This document shows positions 8,701 through 17,589 of a stretch of DNA of 64,000 nt, piece by piece. The notes under the pieces were generated by a model. The model worked only from the letters and a program-made list of their open reading frames with translations. It was not told where the DNA came from and did not search any database. The translations under genes and the position numbers were made by a program. Origin of the DNA: Natronococcus jeotgali DSM 18795 (lineage in GTDB: Archaea > Halobacteriota > Halobacteria > Halobacteriales > Natrialbaceae); NCBI RefSeq assembly GCF_000337695.1, contig NZ_AOIA01000116.1:1-64000 (forward strand), given 5' to 3'. The stretch's first letter is position 1. The number at the start of each line of letters is the position of its first letter.

Positions 8701-10227
8701 ATGTCGACCGAATCTCAGTCGGGAAGCGATCGAAAGAGCGACATCGAACAGCGCCATCAGGAGACCGCAGCGGACGTCGTTCCTCCGAACCTGGAGCTGT
8801 ACATCGGCGGCGAGTGGACGACGAGCTCCTCGGGGGAAACGTTCGAAACGCGGGACCCAACGACTGGCGACTCGCTCGCGACGGTTCAGGCGGGCAACGG
8901 CGAGGACGTCGACCGCGCGGTCGAGGCGGCGTGGACCGCCTACGACGAGACGTGGTCGGACTACTCGGCCGCGGACCGCCAGCGCGTCCTCGAGGAAATC
9001 GCGGACAGGGTCGAACAGAACAAAGAGGAGTTCGCGCTCCTCGAGACGCTCGACAACGGAAAACCGATCAGCGAATCCAGAGTCGACATGGAACTGGTCG
9101 CCGACCACTTCCGTTACTTCGCCGGCGCGACCCGCGTCAACGGCGGCGAGACGATCCCGAGCGGCGGCGAGGGCCAGCACGTCCAGACGATCGCCGAACC
9201 GTACGGCGTCGTCGGTCAGATCACGCCGTGGAACTTCCCGCTGTTGATGGCCGCCTGGAAGCTCGGGCCGGCGCTGGCCGCGGGCAACTGTTCGGTACTC
9301 AAACCGGCCGAGGAGACGCCGTTGACGATCCTCAAGCTCATGGGCGAGGTAGACGACGTCCTCCCCGACGGCGTCGTCAACGTCGTCACCGGATTCGGGC
9401 CCGAAGCCGGCGAGCCGCTGGCGAAGCATCCCGACATCCGGAAGCTCGCGTTCACCGGATCGACCGAGGTCGGCAAGCAGGTGATGGGACAGGCCGCCGA
9501 GAACGTCCACGACGTCACGCTCGAGCTCGGCGGCAAGAGTCCGCTGATCATCTATCCCGACGCGGATCTCGACAGGGCGGTCGAGACGACGATAATGGCG
9601 ATCTTCTACAACACCGGGGAGTGCTGTTCCGCGGGGTCGCGACTGTTCATCCACAGCGACATCAAAGCGGAGTTCCTCGACGCCCTGGCGTCCGCCGCGG
9701 AGGATCTCGTCGTCGACGATCCGCTCCTCGAGGAGACGACGCTGGGCCCGAAGGTGACCGAGGAACAGGCCCGAAACACCCTCGAGTACATCCAGGAGGC
9801 TCGCGACGCCGGCGCCGATTTCATCACCGGTGGCGACGTGCCCGACGACGAGGCCCTCGAGGAGGGGAGTTTCGTCTCGCCGACGCTGATCGACAATATC
9901 GATCACGACAACCGCGCCGTTCAGGAGGAGATCTTCGGCCCGGTCCAGGAGGTCTTCGAGTGGACCGACTACGAGAAGATGATCGAACTGGCCAACGACG
10001 TCGACTACGGACTCGCGGCCGGGATCCTCACCAACGACCTGACGAAAGCCTACGAGACGGCAAGCGACATCGAAGCCGGGACGATCTGGGTGAACCAGTA
10101 CAACTCCTTCCCGGCCGGGCAACCGTTCGGGGGGTACAAGGAGTCGGGCATCGGTCGCGAGATCGGATACGAGGCGCTCGCCGATCACTACACGCAGACG
10201 AAAACCATCAACATCGCGCTGGAGTAG
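8701..10227 (+). CDS. Aldehyde dehydrogenase family protein
   Basis: The 508-aa product is a full-length NAD(P)-dependent aldehyde dehydrogenase. It has TPWNFPL, FTGSTEVGKQV (cofactor binding), the catalytic Glu in ELGGKSP and the catalytic Cys in NTGECC (C309, the second Cys of the pair). It resembles betaine-aldehyde or broad-range ALDHs, oxidising an aldehyde to its acid. It is the first gene of a likely operon with two small proteins 3 and 6 bp downstream. The physiological aldehyde is unknown. Confidence 0.93.
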   Translation: MSTESQSGSDRKSDIEQRHQETAADVVPPNLELYIGGEWTTSSSGETFETRDPTTGDSLATVQAGNGEDVDRAVEAAWTAYDETWSDYSAADRQRVLEEIADRVEQNKEEFALLETLDNGKPISESRVDMELVADHFRYFAGATRVNGGETIPSGGEGQHVQTIAEPYGVVGQITPWNFPLLMAAWKLGPALAAGNCSVLKPAEETPLTILKLMGEVDDVLPDGVVNVVTGFGPEAGEPLAKHPDIRKLAFTGSTEVGKQVMGQAAENVHDVTLELGGKSPLIIYPDADLDRAVETTIMAIFYNTGECCSAGSRLFIHSDIKAEFLDALASAAEDLVVDDPLLEETTLGPKVTEEQARNTLEYIQEARDAGADFITGGDVPDDEALEEGSFVSPTLIDNIDHDNRAVQEEIFGPVQEVFEWTDYEKMIELANDVDYGLAAGILTNDLTKAYETASDIEAGTIWVNQYNSFPAGQPFGGYKESGIGREIGYEALADHYTQTKTINIALE

Positions 10228-10230
10228 GCG

Positions 10231-10656
10231 ATGAACGGGCCGGCATCGGTCCCGTTTTCGGCGTGGGACGGCGAGCGCGTCTGCCACCTCACCGTCGCGC
10301 CCGACGGGAGCACCTACGTCGTTCCGTCGGGCGCTCACGAGCGCCTGCACCGGATCGTGATCGGCGACTCGAGCGTCGGAGCGCGGTTCGACGGACCGAG
10401 CGGCCCGAAGGTCGACCTCGCGCTCGCGGGCTGGGTGCAGCTCCAGAGCGATCGGCTCGTCGATCGGGTAAACGTCGATGCACCGGACGGCTACGACGGA
10501 ACGGACCTCGTCAGGGAGTTCGCTCGCATGCACGGTGCCGGTTCGCTCGCCGTTGCGCTTTACCCGTCCGGAACGGTGCTCACGGGCGCCGTCTCGGAGA
10601 TCACGCTCCCCGGGAACGGGCCCCGAGTACCGGCCCCGGTGAGCGACGAGGAGTAG
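10231..10656 (+). CDS. Conserved-looking hypothetical protein in the ALDH operon
   Basis: The 141-aa protein begins 3 bp after the aldehyde dehydrogenase stop and is very likely co-transcribed. It shows alternating short beta-strand-like segments, few charged runs, no membrane segment and no cysteine cluster apart from a single Cys near residue 18. I do not recognise a family. Its tight coupling suggests an accessory or a partner in the same pathway, but no motif defines a role. Confidence 0.65.
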   Translation: MNGPASVPFSAWDGERVCHLTVAPDGSTYVVPSGAHERLHRIVIGDSSVGARFDGPSGPKVDLALAGWVQLQSDRLVDRVNVDAPDGYDGTDLVREFARMHGAGSLAVALYPSGTVLTGAVSEITLPGNGPRVPAPVSDEE

Positions 10657-10662
10657 GAGCAC

Positions 10663-10905
10663 ATGTCCGATACAGATCGAGACGAGCCGAGAGACGCCCG
10701 CGACGAGTCGGTCGAGGCGGGGCGAATGCTCGCGCGGACGTGGACGGTCGCGGCGAACTTCCGAAGCCCCTGCGACTACGGAATCCCGACGGCGCCCACC
10801 TTCGCCGCGGAACGTCGCGCGGACGGAACGCTCGCGCTGTTCGCCTGTCCGACCGCGACGGAACCGGTTCTCACCGCCTCGCGGACGGTGACGGTCCGAC
10901 GGTGA
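10663..10905 (+). CDS. Small hypothetical protein, third gene of the ALDH operon
   Basis: The 80-aa product follows with a 6-bp gap. Its first 25 residues are acidic and disordered (Asp/Arg-rich), followed by a short beta-rich part with two cysteines (in SPCDY and FACPT). No family is recognised. Good coding bias and placement support it being real; a role beside the ALDH is inferred from position only. Confidence 0.55.
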   Translation: MSDTDRDEPRDARDESVEAGRMLARTWTVAANFRSPCDYGIPTAPTFAAERRADGTLALFACPTATEPVLTASRTVTVRR

Positions 10906-11100
10906 ACGCGGCGCCGATCGAGGGGGCCCCGAGATCCGGGGTCGAAGTATCGGCGCGGCGGTCGCCACCCACGGCGTGTCCCAGGTCGAGTGCGCCCTCG
11001 AGAATTCGACCGACGGGCACACCCCGACGTTTATCGACGGCGAGCTACTACACTGACTCGAGACGGCGATTTCCCCGCCGTTCACCGTTCGAGGTGAAGG

Positions 11101-11817
11101 ATGACGATCGAGAAAGAATACAGCACGAAACTCGCCGTCGGCGACGTGACGATCGACCGACGCGACATCGAGATGCTGGACGCCATCGAGCGGTGCGGCT
11201 CGCTACACGGGGCGGCCGGCGAGCTCGGCCGCTCGTACGCGTGGCTCCAGCGTCGGGTCGTCGAGATCGAGGACGCCGTCGGGGAGCTCACGGAGCGTCG
11301 ACGCGGGGGCAGCGGCGGCGGCGGGACCGAGCTGACGCGGACGGCACACGAGTTGCGCCAGCGGTTCGATCGCCACGAGAGCGAACTCGACGGCGTCGCG
11401 CGAGCGACGGAGTCGGTGTTCTCGGGGACGGTTCGGGACCGAACCGGGGAGCTGGCCACCGTCGAGACGGCGATCGGTCCGATCGCGGCGCTCGTCCCGG
11501 CGGAGGCGACCGACGTGCAGATCACCGTTCGCTCCGACGCGGTCGTGCTCGGCGAGCCGGACGACTCGCCGCGGGCGGACGAGACGAGCCTTCGAAACCG
11601 GTTCACGGGGGTCGTCGCGGAGCTCGAGGACGGCGACGCGATCACCCGCGTAACGGTTCGGCTCGACGACGAGGCGGATCTGCAGGCGCTGATTACGAAC
11701 GCCAGCGCGGACCGGTTGGCGATCGAGCCCGGACGGCCGATCCGCGCCTCGTTCAAGGCGACCGCGGCCAGGGGGATCCGGATCGATCGACGGGAGCGCG
11801 ACGAGACGGCCACCTGA
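11101..11817 (+). CDS. HTH and TOBE domain regulator (ModE-like)
   Basis: The 238-aa product starts with a LysR/ModE-type winged helix (residues 15-80: DRRDIEMLDAIERCGSLHGAAGELG) and a Gly/Ser linker near 72-80. The C-terminal half has two beta-rich segments, about 100-150 and 162-226, the latter with FTGVVAELEDG and ITNASADRLAIEPG typical of TOBE/Mop oxyanion domains. ModE senses molybdate; here no molybdate transporter or molybdoenzyme is adjacent. It lies 195 bp after the ALDH operon, with a TATA-like ttta at about 11028, and may control it. Confidence 0.8.
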   Translation: MTIEKEYSTKLAVGDVTIDRRDIEMLDAIERCGSLHGAAGELGRSYAWLQRRVVEIEDAVGELTERRRGGSGGGGTELTRTAHELRQRFDRHESELDGVARATESVFSGTVRDRTGELATVETAIGPIAALVPAEATDVQITVRSDAVVLGEPDDSPRADETSLRNRFTGVVAELEDGDAITRVTVRLDDEADLQALITNASADRLAIEPGRPIRASFKATAARGIRIDRRERDETAT

Positions 11818-11829
11818 ACCGCGCCTCGC

Positions 11830-12075
11830 TCAGCCCTCGAGGTCGGCCTCGAGCCGCAGTCGGCGGTACCGCGCCGCGCGGTGGGCGGTCGCGACGGCCG
11901 CGAACGCGACCATGACGAACGCGAACGGAAGCGTCACGATCGGCGAGAGGTCGTTGACGTAGCCGTTGGCGAGCTGGCCGACGGCCAGTGCGAGCGGACC
12001 GACCGCCAGCAGCGCGGTCAGGAGGGGTTCGGTTCGAAACAGTTCGCCGACCGACGGACGTCGACCTGCGGTCAT
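11830..12075 (-). CDS. Small two-TM membrane protein
   Basis: The 81-aa product has two hydrophobic helices (about residues 15-37 and 44-64), then an Arg-rich segment and an acidic tail. It is convergent with the TOBE regulator, with only 12 bp between stops. No family is recognised. Confidence 0.6.
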   Translation of the reverse strand: MTAGRRPSVGELFRTEPLLTALLAVGPLALAVGQLANGYVNDLSPIVTLPFAFVMVAFAAVATAHRAARYRRLRLEADLEG

Positions 12076-12196
12076 GGGAGTCTACGGTTGGATGCGCTGT
12101 CGGGAGCGCGACCGTATCCCTTTCGGTTCCGCGGCGCTCTCCTCGCGCGTCGACGCAACCGATACGTTCTTTCTGTCCCCGCGACAACCGTTCGGT

Positions 12197-12748
12197 ATGC
12201 GGATTCGCGAGTGGCAGGACGTGCTCGAGGACGTCACCGAGCGCAGCGTCGACCCCGAGGACTGGCGGGCGGTCGCCGGCGACCGGGCCGGCGGCGTCGG
12301 CGAGGACATGTACCTCGCGCATCCCCGGGCGGGGGTCTTCTTCCTCAAGACGTACGCGAAAAACCCCTTCGAGGTTCGCGGCGTCGGGACGAAGGTGGCC
12401 CGCAGCCTCGACGACGAGATCGGTTCGTTTCTGCCCGAACGGGACTCCGGCGGGCGCTTCGCGGTCCAGTCCCCGCCCGAGGACGAGGACCACGCCGAGA
12501 CGGTCTCGAAACGGCTCGAAACCGTCCTCGAGACGCACTCGGACGCGCCGACTCGACCCCAGGACCTGTTCGACGACGTGATGGACGCGATCGAGAGCCC
12601 CGCCTTCGGCCCGATGGAGTACGACCAGTACGATCGGCCCGACGAGCTCGAGGATCTTTCGAACCGGTTCGAGGAGGCCGACGAACTGCTGAGCGCCGAA
12701 CTCGACGACCTCATCGAGACCGACGAGGTCGATCGGGGCTTCATGTAG
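12197..12748 (+). CDS. Conserved haloarchaeal hypothetical protein
   Basis: The 183-aa product is acidic and soluble, with a mixed N-terminal domain (residues 1-90) and a helical, Glu/Asp-rich C-terminus likely to form coiled-coil-like helices (residues 140-175). The ATG at 12197 is selected because in-frame sequence upstream lacks coding bias. No family or catalytic motif is recognised. Confidence 0.65.
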   Translation: MRIREWQDVLEDVTERSVDPEDWRAVAGDRAGGVGEDMYLAHPRAGVFFLKTYAKNPFEVRGVGTKVARSLDDEIGSFLPERDSGGRFAVQSPPEDEDHAETVSKRLETVLETHSDAPTRPQDLFDDVMDAIESPAFGPMEYDQYDRPDELEDLSNRFEEADELLSAELDDLIETDEVDRGFM

Positions 12749-12819
12749 GCCACCCTCGAGAGGGGCGTCTGCGATCGGGTCCGGTGAGTCTTTGACGACC
12801 GACTCCGACAGCGTATCGT

Positions 12820-13263
12820 ATGAGCGACACAGCCGCGGCCGTCGTCCGGGCGTACTACGACGCGCTTCGCCAGGGTGAGCCCCTCCCGCCGTACTTCCTG
12901 GCGGACGAGTCGACGGCGAAGTTCGGGATCGGCGAGGCCGCGTTCGGCTACGAGGCCGTCGCCGACGCCCTCGAGAGCCAGACCGAGACGACGACCGACT
13001 GGACGATCGAGAGTCGCCGGCTCTCGGTGGCCGAGGACGGCGAGTACGCCACGTTCGCCGACGAGGTGACGATGGCATGGACCGACCTCGAGGCGGGGGT
13101 GGACCGTCGGTTCGACACCCGCTGGAGCGGGACGCTGGTTCGTCGCGAGGCGGTCGGCTCCGACGACGGGGTCGACTCGAGCGACGCCGGCGGCGCGAAC
13201 GGGGACGACGCGCCCGCATGGCTGTTCCGGACGATGCACGTCAGCACGGCCGACGAGCTATGA
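12820..13263 (+). CDS. NTF2/SnoaL-like domain protein
   Basis: The 147-aa product has the cone-shaped alpha+beta NTF2/SnoaL pattern: an N-terminal helix AVVRAYYDALRQGE, a FGYEAVADALE middle, then long strands ending in WLFRTMHVS. A Ser/Asp/Gly-rich insertion (about residues 112-130) interrupts the last strands. Such proteins bind or isomerise small molecules; the ligand is unknown. The stop overlaps the start of the next gene (ATGA). Confidence 0.7.
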   Translation: MSDTAAAVVRAYYDALRQGEPLPPYFLADESTAKFGIGEAAFGYEAVADALESQTETTTDWTIESRRLSVAEDGEYATFADEVTMAWTDLEAGVDRRFDTRWSGTLVRREAVGSDDGVDSSDAGGANGDDAPAWLFRTMHVSTADEL

Positions 13264-13481
13264 GCCGGGGCCGGGGTCCCGACCGCCGCTCGCCGAGGAC
13301 GAGCGTCCTGACGGCGCCCTCGACCCGCCTCGGGATCGCGTTCGTCCTGCTGGTCGCGGGTTCCTGCGGGCTGATCGCGTTCCAGGGGGGCGCCGCGCTG
13401 CCGCAGGTCGGGCTGGCGGTGGGCGTCGGGCTGGCGGCGGGAGGCGGGTTACTCTGGTATCTCCGCTGGATTCTGGAGTAG
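13260..13481 (+). CDS. Small two-TM membrane protein coupled to the NTF2-like gene
   Basis: The 73-aa product starts at an ATGA overlap with the previous gene. It has a basic N-terminus (Arg-rich, residues 1-22) followed by two hydrophobic helices and ends WYLRWILE. The coupling argues that it is translated. Function is unknown. Confidence 0.6.
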   Translation: MSRGRGPDRRSPRTSVLTAPSTRLGIAFVLLVAGSCGLIAFQGGAALPQVGLAVGVGLAAGGGLLWYLRWILE

Positions 13482-13582
13482 CGAGGGCCGACACCGTCGG
13501 TCGCGAGAAGTCCTGATACGGCTACTGTGTGCCCGTTCCGAAGCGACCGCAAACCGGCCGCAAGTCGCCACAGTAGACCGCC

Positions 13583-14539
13583 TCAGCGTCCCATCCGGCG
13601 GATCCACAGCCCCGGCGAGTCGAGTTCGTCCTGCGTGGGGAGGTTCTCGGGCCGGTCCCAGACCCGGCTCGCGGTCTCTACGTCCCGCACCGCGACGACG
13701 TGCTCGAAGAAGTTCTTTCCGCGCTCGTACTGGCGTTCCTTGAGCCCGAGCCCGAGCAGGCGCCGGAACAGCTTCTGGAGGGGGCTCCGTCCCTGACGGC
13801 GGGCGTCGAGCTTGCGACGGAGGTCCTCGTACTCGTCGTCGAAGGCGTGGTCCATCAGCAACTCGGCGTACCCCTCGACGACGGTCATCGCCGCGTCGAG
13901 GTCCGTAAACGCCGCCTTGTTGAACGACCCAGTCGAGAGGTCGGCGATCCCGTCCCGCATCCGTTCCTCGAGGTGCTCCGAGAGCCACGGCGCCGCGCCG
14001 AACTCGGCGGCGTGGGTCACCTCGTGGAACGCGATCCAGCGGCGGAACCGGTCGGAATCGACCTCGAGGGCGTCCGCGGCCTTGTGGATGTTGGGGCGGA
14101 CGAAATAGAGCGCGTGGTCCTCGGCGGGGGTGTCCGCGAGCAACAGCGGGTCGTACTGGCCGAGCACGTTTCGACCCAGAAACGCCAACAGGACGGTCAT
14201 CGTCCCGGTGTTGATCGTGCGCGCGACCCCCGGGAAGGCCCCGGCGGGGGTCTCGAGGGCGCCCATGACCCGCTCGAACGTCTCGACGTTGGCGTCGATC
14301 CAGTGGTGGCGGTTCTGGATCTCGACGGTGTCGGGAACGTCGAACTCGGCGCCCGAAACCGACCGCACCGCGGTGCGGGCCTCGCGCACGTCGCGAGCGT
14401 AGGCCTCTCGCTCGCCGGGCTCGAGTTCGAGCGAGCCGGGGTCGGTCGCCGCCTTCGCCCCCTCGGCGGCCGACTGCCAGTCGATCACGCTGTCGCCGGA
14501 GGCGCCGGCGACCGCGCGGGCACTACGGTAGAGGTTCAC
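13583..14539 (-). CDS. Zinc-dependent metalloprotease (DUF2342-like)
   Basis: The 318-aa product carries HEVTHAAEF, an HExxH zinc-binding motif, in a largely helical protein resembling the DUF2342 / F420-biosynthesis-associated metallopeptidase family. A downstream Glu in VVEGYAELLMDH fits a third ligand. A GTG at 14537-14539 is preferred; a TTG nine codons upstream is in frame but less likely. The family name is recognised from its motif pattern; its substrate in haloarchaea is not established. Confidence 0.75.
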   Translation of the reverse strand: MNLYRSARAVAGASGDSVIDWQSAAEGAKAATDPGSLELEPGEREAYARDVREARTAVRSVSGAEFDVPDTVEIQNRHHWIDANVETFERVMGALETPAGAFPGVARTINTGTMTVLLAFLGRNVLGQYDPLLLADTPAEDHALYFVRPNIHKAADALEVDSDRFRRWIAFHEVTHAAEFGAAPWLSEHLEERMRDGIADLSTGSFNKAAFTDLDAAMTVVEGYAELLMDHAFDDEYEDLRRKLDARRQGRSPLQKLFRRLLGLGLKERQYERGKNFFEHVVAVRDVETASRVWDRPENLPTQDELDSPGLWIRRMGR

Positions 14540-14582
14540 GGCCGAGCGTACGGGCAGCGAACGCAAAAGGGTTCGGCTCGCG

Positions 14583-14879
14583 TTACGTGACGACGACGTC
14601 CGGCTGCTCGCCCTCGGGGAGTTCGTCCTCGTCTTCCTCGGTGTACTTCTTGGCCGCGACGCCGAGGGCGACGAGGACGGCCAGTGCGATCAGCGCGCCG
14701 ATCGCGCCGCCTTTCCCGCCGGAGTCGTCGGTCTCCGCGCTCTCGTCGTCGAGTTCCTCCTCGAGGTCCTCGGCGTCGCCGCTCCGGCCGAAGGGCAACG
14801 CGTCGTCCATCGCTCGGGGCCCGAACTGGTGGTCGCCCTGGAGGTTCAGCTCGATGAGGGTAAACTTCTTCTCTCCCAT
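14583..14879 (-). CDS. Single-TM acidic membrane protein
   Basis: The 98-aa product has an N-terminal beta-like stretch with MGEKKFTLIELNL, a very acidic low-complexity middle (EDLEEELDDESAETDD), one hydrophobic helix of Ala/Leu/Val (about residues 57-76), and an acidic cytoplasmic or external tail. It lies 43 bp upstream of the metalloprotease in the same direction, so co-transcription is likely. No family is recognised. Confidence 0.65.
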   Translation of the reverse strand: MGEKKFTLIELNLQGDHQFGPRAMDDALPFGRSGDAEDLEEELDDESAETDDSGGKGGAIGALIALAVLVALGVAAKKYTEEDEDELPEGEQPDVVVT

Positions 14880-14963
14880 GTCGGGGGAGTCGGCGAGCGA
14901 TCACTTAGCCGTTTGGCTTGTTCGAGCGCGTCGACCCGAGGGGTCGGCGTCTCGACCGGTACG

Positions 14964-14970
14964 ATTAAGT
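14964..14970 (+). promoter_or_regulatory. TATA box of the LSm-rpl37e operon
   Basis: An attaagt block centred about 27 bp before the ATG at 14994 predicts a leaderless transcript, as is common in haloarchaea. Confidence 0.5.
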
Positions 14971-14993
14971 GTCCATCACTTGCGGTGTGTCGT

Positions 14994-15221
14994 ATGAGTG
15001 GACGACCGCTTGACGTTCTCGAGGCGTCGCTCGGCGAGCGCGTTACCGTGCGACTCAAAAGCGGCGACGAGTACGTCGGCGACCTCGCCGGTTACGATCA
15101 ACACATGAACCTGGTGCTCGAGGACGTCTCGAGGGCCGCCGACCGCGAGGTCGAGGACAGCGACCCGGTCGAAGACACAACGATTATACGCGGCGATAAC
15201 GTCGTTTCGATCACTCCATGA
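14994..15221 (+). CDS. LSm (Sm-like) RNA-binding protein
   Basis: The 75-aa protein has the Sm1 motif [27 protein letters not shown] and the Sm2 motif [10 protein letters not shown]. It forms heptameric rings that bind U-rich RNA, and it is at the usual length for archaeal LSm. The stop overlaps the ATG of rpl37e (ATGA), a gene order conserved in Halobacteria. An in-frame upstream extension is rejected because the TATA box sits only 27 bp before this ATG. Confidence 0.95.
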   Translation: MSGRPLDVLEASLGERVTVRLKSGDEYVGDLAGYDQHMNLVLEDVSRAADREVEDSDPVEDTTIIRGDNVVSITP

Positions 15222-15394
15222 CTGGCGCAGGAACCCCGAGCCAAGGAAAGAAGAACAAGACGACTCACACGAAGTGTCGTCGCTGCGGAGAGAAGTCCTA
15301 CCACACGAAAAAGAAGGTCTGCTCGTCGTGCGGCTTCGGCAAGTCCGCCAAGCGCCGCGACTACGAGTGGCAGTCCAAGACCGGCGACAACTGA
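15218..15394 (+). CDS. rpl37e: 50S ribosomal protein L37e
   Basis: The 58-aa basic protein carries two CxxC pairs (CRRCG and CSSCG) that form the L37e zinc ribbon, flanked by the Lys-rich N-terminus ([19 protein letters not shown]) and RRDYEWQ. It is coupled to the LSm gene by an ATGA overlap. This gene is shorter than typical prediction cut-offs but unambiguous. Confidence 0.97.
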   Translation: MTGAGTPSQGKKNKTTHTKCRRCGEKSYHTKKKVCSSCGFGKSAKRRDYEWQSKTGDN

Positions 15395-15601
15395 ACTTCT
15401 GTCTCTTCGGACTCGCTCTCCTCGAGCAGCGTAACCCGCAACCGGTAGTCGCTCGAACCGCGCCCTCGACGACTCGATAGCCGTGGCTCCACTGCGGTAC
15501 TCGAGTCGATCTCCGGCGCTCGAGGCGACGAGCACCTGATATAGCTGTCGCGCGTATAGCTCTCGATCGACCGCGAGCGACTGCAGTCGGTCGAGAGAAT
15601 C

Positions 15602-16300
15602 ATGCTATCCGAATCACTCACCTACCTGAAAGACAGCGACGACGCGCTGAAGACGAGCATCATCGGCGGGCTCTGCCTGCTGTTTGGCTTCCTGCTGATC
15701 CCGCTCTTTCTCGTCTGGGGGTACGTCGTCCGCGTGCTGGATCGGACCAGCCGCGACGACGACGAGGCCCCCCGCTTCGAGGACTGGGGCGATCTGACGA
15801 TCGAGGGAGCGAAGGCGTTTGCGATCCTGCTCGCGTACTCGCTCGTTCCCGCGGTCGTCGGCGCCGTCCTGTTCGGCGGCGTCTGGCTCGCTACTGGCGG
15901 GACGCCGGGAACGATCGGCGCGATCGGGTTCCTCCTCGCCGGGGTCGTCACCCTCGCAGCGTTCCTCGCGGCCGCGTACGTCTCACCCGCGGCGATCGCG
16001 AACTTCGCGAGCGAGCGACGCCTCGGCGCGGGGTTCGACGTCGACGAACTCCGGTCGGTCCTCGCGACGGGAACGTACGCGACGGGGTGGCTGCTGGCGT
16101 TCGGGATCGTCGTCGTCGGCTCGTTCGTCTCGGGGCTGCTCAACGCCGTCCCGCTCGTCGGAACCGTGCTGGGTGCGATCGTCGCGTTCTACGCGCTGGT
16201 CGCGGCCTACTACGTCATCGGGCACGCCTGGGGCGACCTCCACCCGGTCTCGCTCGAAGGAGGCGACGGCGAGCCCTCGAGCGAGCGTCCCGCCGTCTGA
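15602..16300 (+). CDS. DUF4013 membrane protein
   Basis: The 232-aa product has about five to six hydrophobic helices, with an amphipathic N-terminus (MLSESLTYLKDSDDALKT) followed by GGLCLLFGFLLIPLFLVWGY, which is the standard DUF4013 opening. The C-terminus ends in a short acidic, disordered tail. The function of this family is unknown. A TATA-like gatata lies at about 15538-15546; the 207-bp gap after rpl37e holds nothing else. Confidence 0.8.
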   Translation: MLSESLTYLKDSDDALKTSIIGGLCLLFGFLLIPLFLVWGYVVRVLDRTSRDDDEAPRFEDWGDLTIEGAKAFAILLAYSLVPAVVGAVLFGGVWLATGGTPGTIGAIGFLLAGVVTLAAFLAAAYVSPAAIANFASERRLGAGFDVDELRSVLATGTYATGWLLAFGIVVVGSFVSGLLNAVPLVGTVLGAIVAFYALVAAYYVIGHAWGDLHPVSLEGGDGEPSSERPAV

Positions 16301-16368
16301 TCGCAAAGCCGGGACCCCCGCTCGAATCCGATGAACAGCCATTAGTCCCGCGCCGCGAACACTCCCCT

Positions 16369-17562
16369 ATGGAGACGACAGCCGCCTTCGAGGGCCTCGA
16401 GTGCGTCGACTGCGAGTCGACGGTCGACGCCGACGCGGAGACCCACCGGTGTCCGGACTGCGGTGGAATCCTCGATCCGAGCTACGACTACGACGCCGTC
16501 GACCTGGACCGCGAGGCTCTCGCCGCGCGGCCGTTCGACTCGCTGTGGCGTTACGAGGAACTGCTTCCCTTCCCCCGGGAGTCGGCCGTGACGATGGACG
16601 AGGGGGCGACGCCGCTGGTCGAGTGTCCGACCCTGGCCGACGAGCTGGGCGTCGGTCGGCTGCTGATCAAAGACGAGGGGCGAAACCCGACGGGGACGTT
16701 CAAGGATCGGGGCCAGACCGTCGCCGTGACGGCGGCCGACCAACACGGCGCGAGCGAGGTGGCGCTGGCGTCGGCGGGTAACGCCGGCCAGGCGGCCGCA
16801 GCGTACGCTGGACGGGCAGGGATGGAGTCACACGTCTACGTTCCCTCCCGGTCGGGCTTTACGAACAAGGCGATGATCAACGTCCACGGCGGCGACATGA
16901 ACGTCGTCGGCGGACGGATCGGCGAGGCCGTCGCGGCCTTCGAGGAGGGGCTCGCGGAACACGACGGCTGGTACTCCCTCCAGACGTTCGCCACGCCGTA
17001 CCGCCACGAGGGCAAGAAGACGATGTTCTACGAGATCGCCGAACAGCTCGAGTGGGAGACCCCCGACGTGATCTCGTACCCGACCGGGGGCGGGGTCGGG
17101 CTCGTCGGAATGTACAAGGCGGCCCGGGAGTTCGATCGCCTCGGCCTGACCGACGCGGTGTCGTCGTTTTACGCCGCCCAGGCGTCGGGCTGTGCGCCGA
17201 TCGTCGAGGCCGTCGAGGACGGCCGCGACGCCCACGAACCCGTCGAACACCCGGACACGATCTGCGGCGGGATCGAGATTCCCGACCCCGGCGCGAGCCC
17301 GTGGATCCTCGAGGCGATCCGCGACAGCGACGGCGGCGCCGTCGCGACCGACGACCCCGAGATCCTCGACGCCGCGATCGCGGTGGCGAAACGGGAGGGC
17401 CTCGAGATGGCGCCGACCTGCGCCGCGGCGATCAGCGGCCTCTACGAGCTCGCCGACCGGGGTGCGTTCGACGGCGACGAGACGGTCGTCGCGGTCAACA
17501 CCGGGACCGGAAACAAGGAGGCGGACGTCCTCCGCAGCCACCTGATGAGCAAGGGAGTCTAA
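16369..17562 (+). CDS. thrC: Threonine synthase
   Basis: The 397-aa product is a PLP-dependent threonine synthase of the Zn-ribbon type. Cysteines in ECVDC and CPDCG near the N-terminus form the zinc ribbon, the PLP-binding Lys is in NPTGTFKDRG, SAGNAGQAAAAYAG follows, and the phosphate-binding glycine loop is YPTGGGVGL. It makes threonine from O-phosphohomoserine. No other threonine genes are adjacent. Confidence 0.93.
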   Translation: METTAAFEGLECVDCESTVDADAETHRCPDCGGILDPSYDYDAVDLDREALAARPFDSLWRYEELLPFPRESAVTMDEGATPLVECPTLADELGVGRLLIKDEGRNPTGTFKDRGQTVAVTAADQHGASEVALASAGNAGQAAAAYAGRAGMESHVYVPSRSGFTNKAMINVHGGDMNVVGGRIGEAVAAFEEGLAEHDGWYSLQTFATPYRHEGKKTMFYEIAEQLEWETPDVISYPTGGGVGLVGMYKAAREFDRLGLTDAVSSFYAAQASGCAPIVEAVEDGRDAHEPVEHPDTICGGIEIPDPGASPWILEAIRDSDGGAVATDDPEILDAAIAVAKREGLEMAPTCAAAISGLYELADRGAFDGDETVVAVNTGTGNKEADVLRSHLMSKGV

Positions 17563-17589
17563 GCGACCGTCGGCCCCGTCCCGCGGCGT

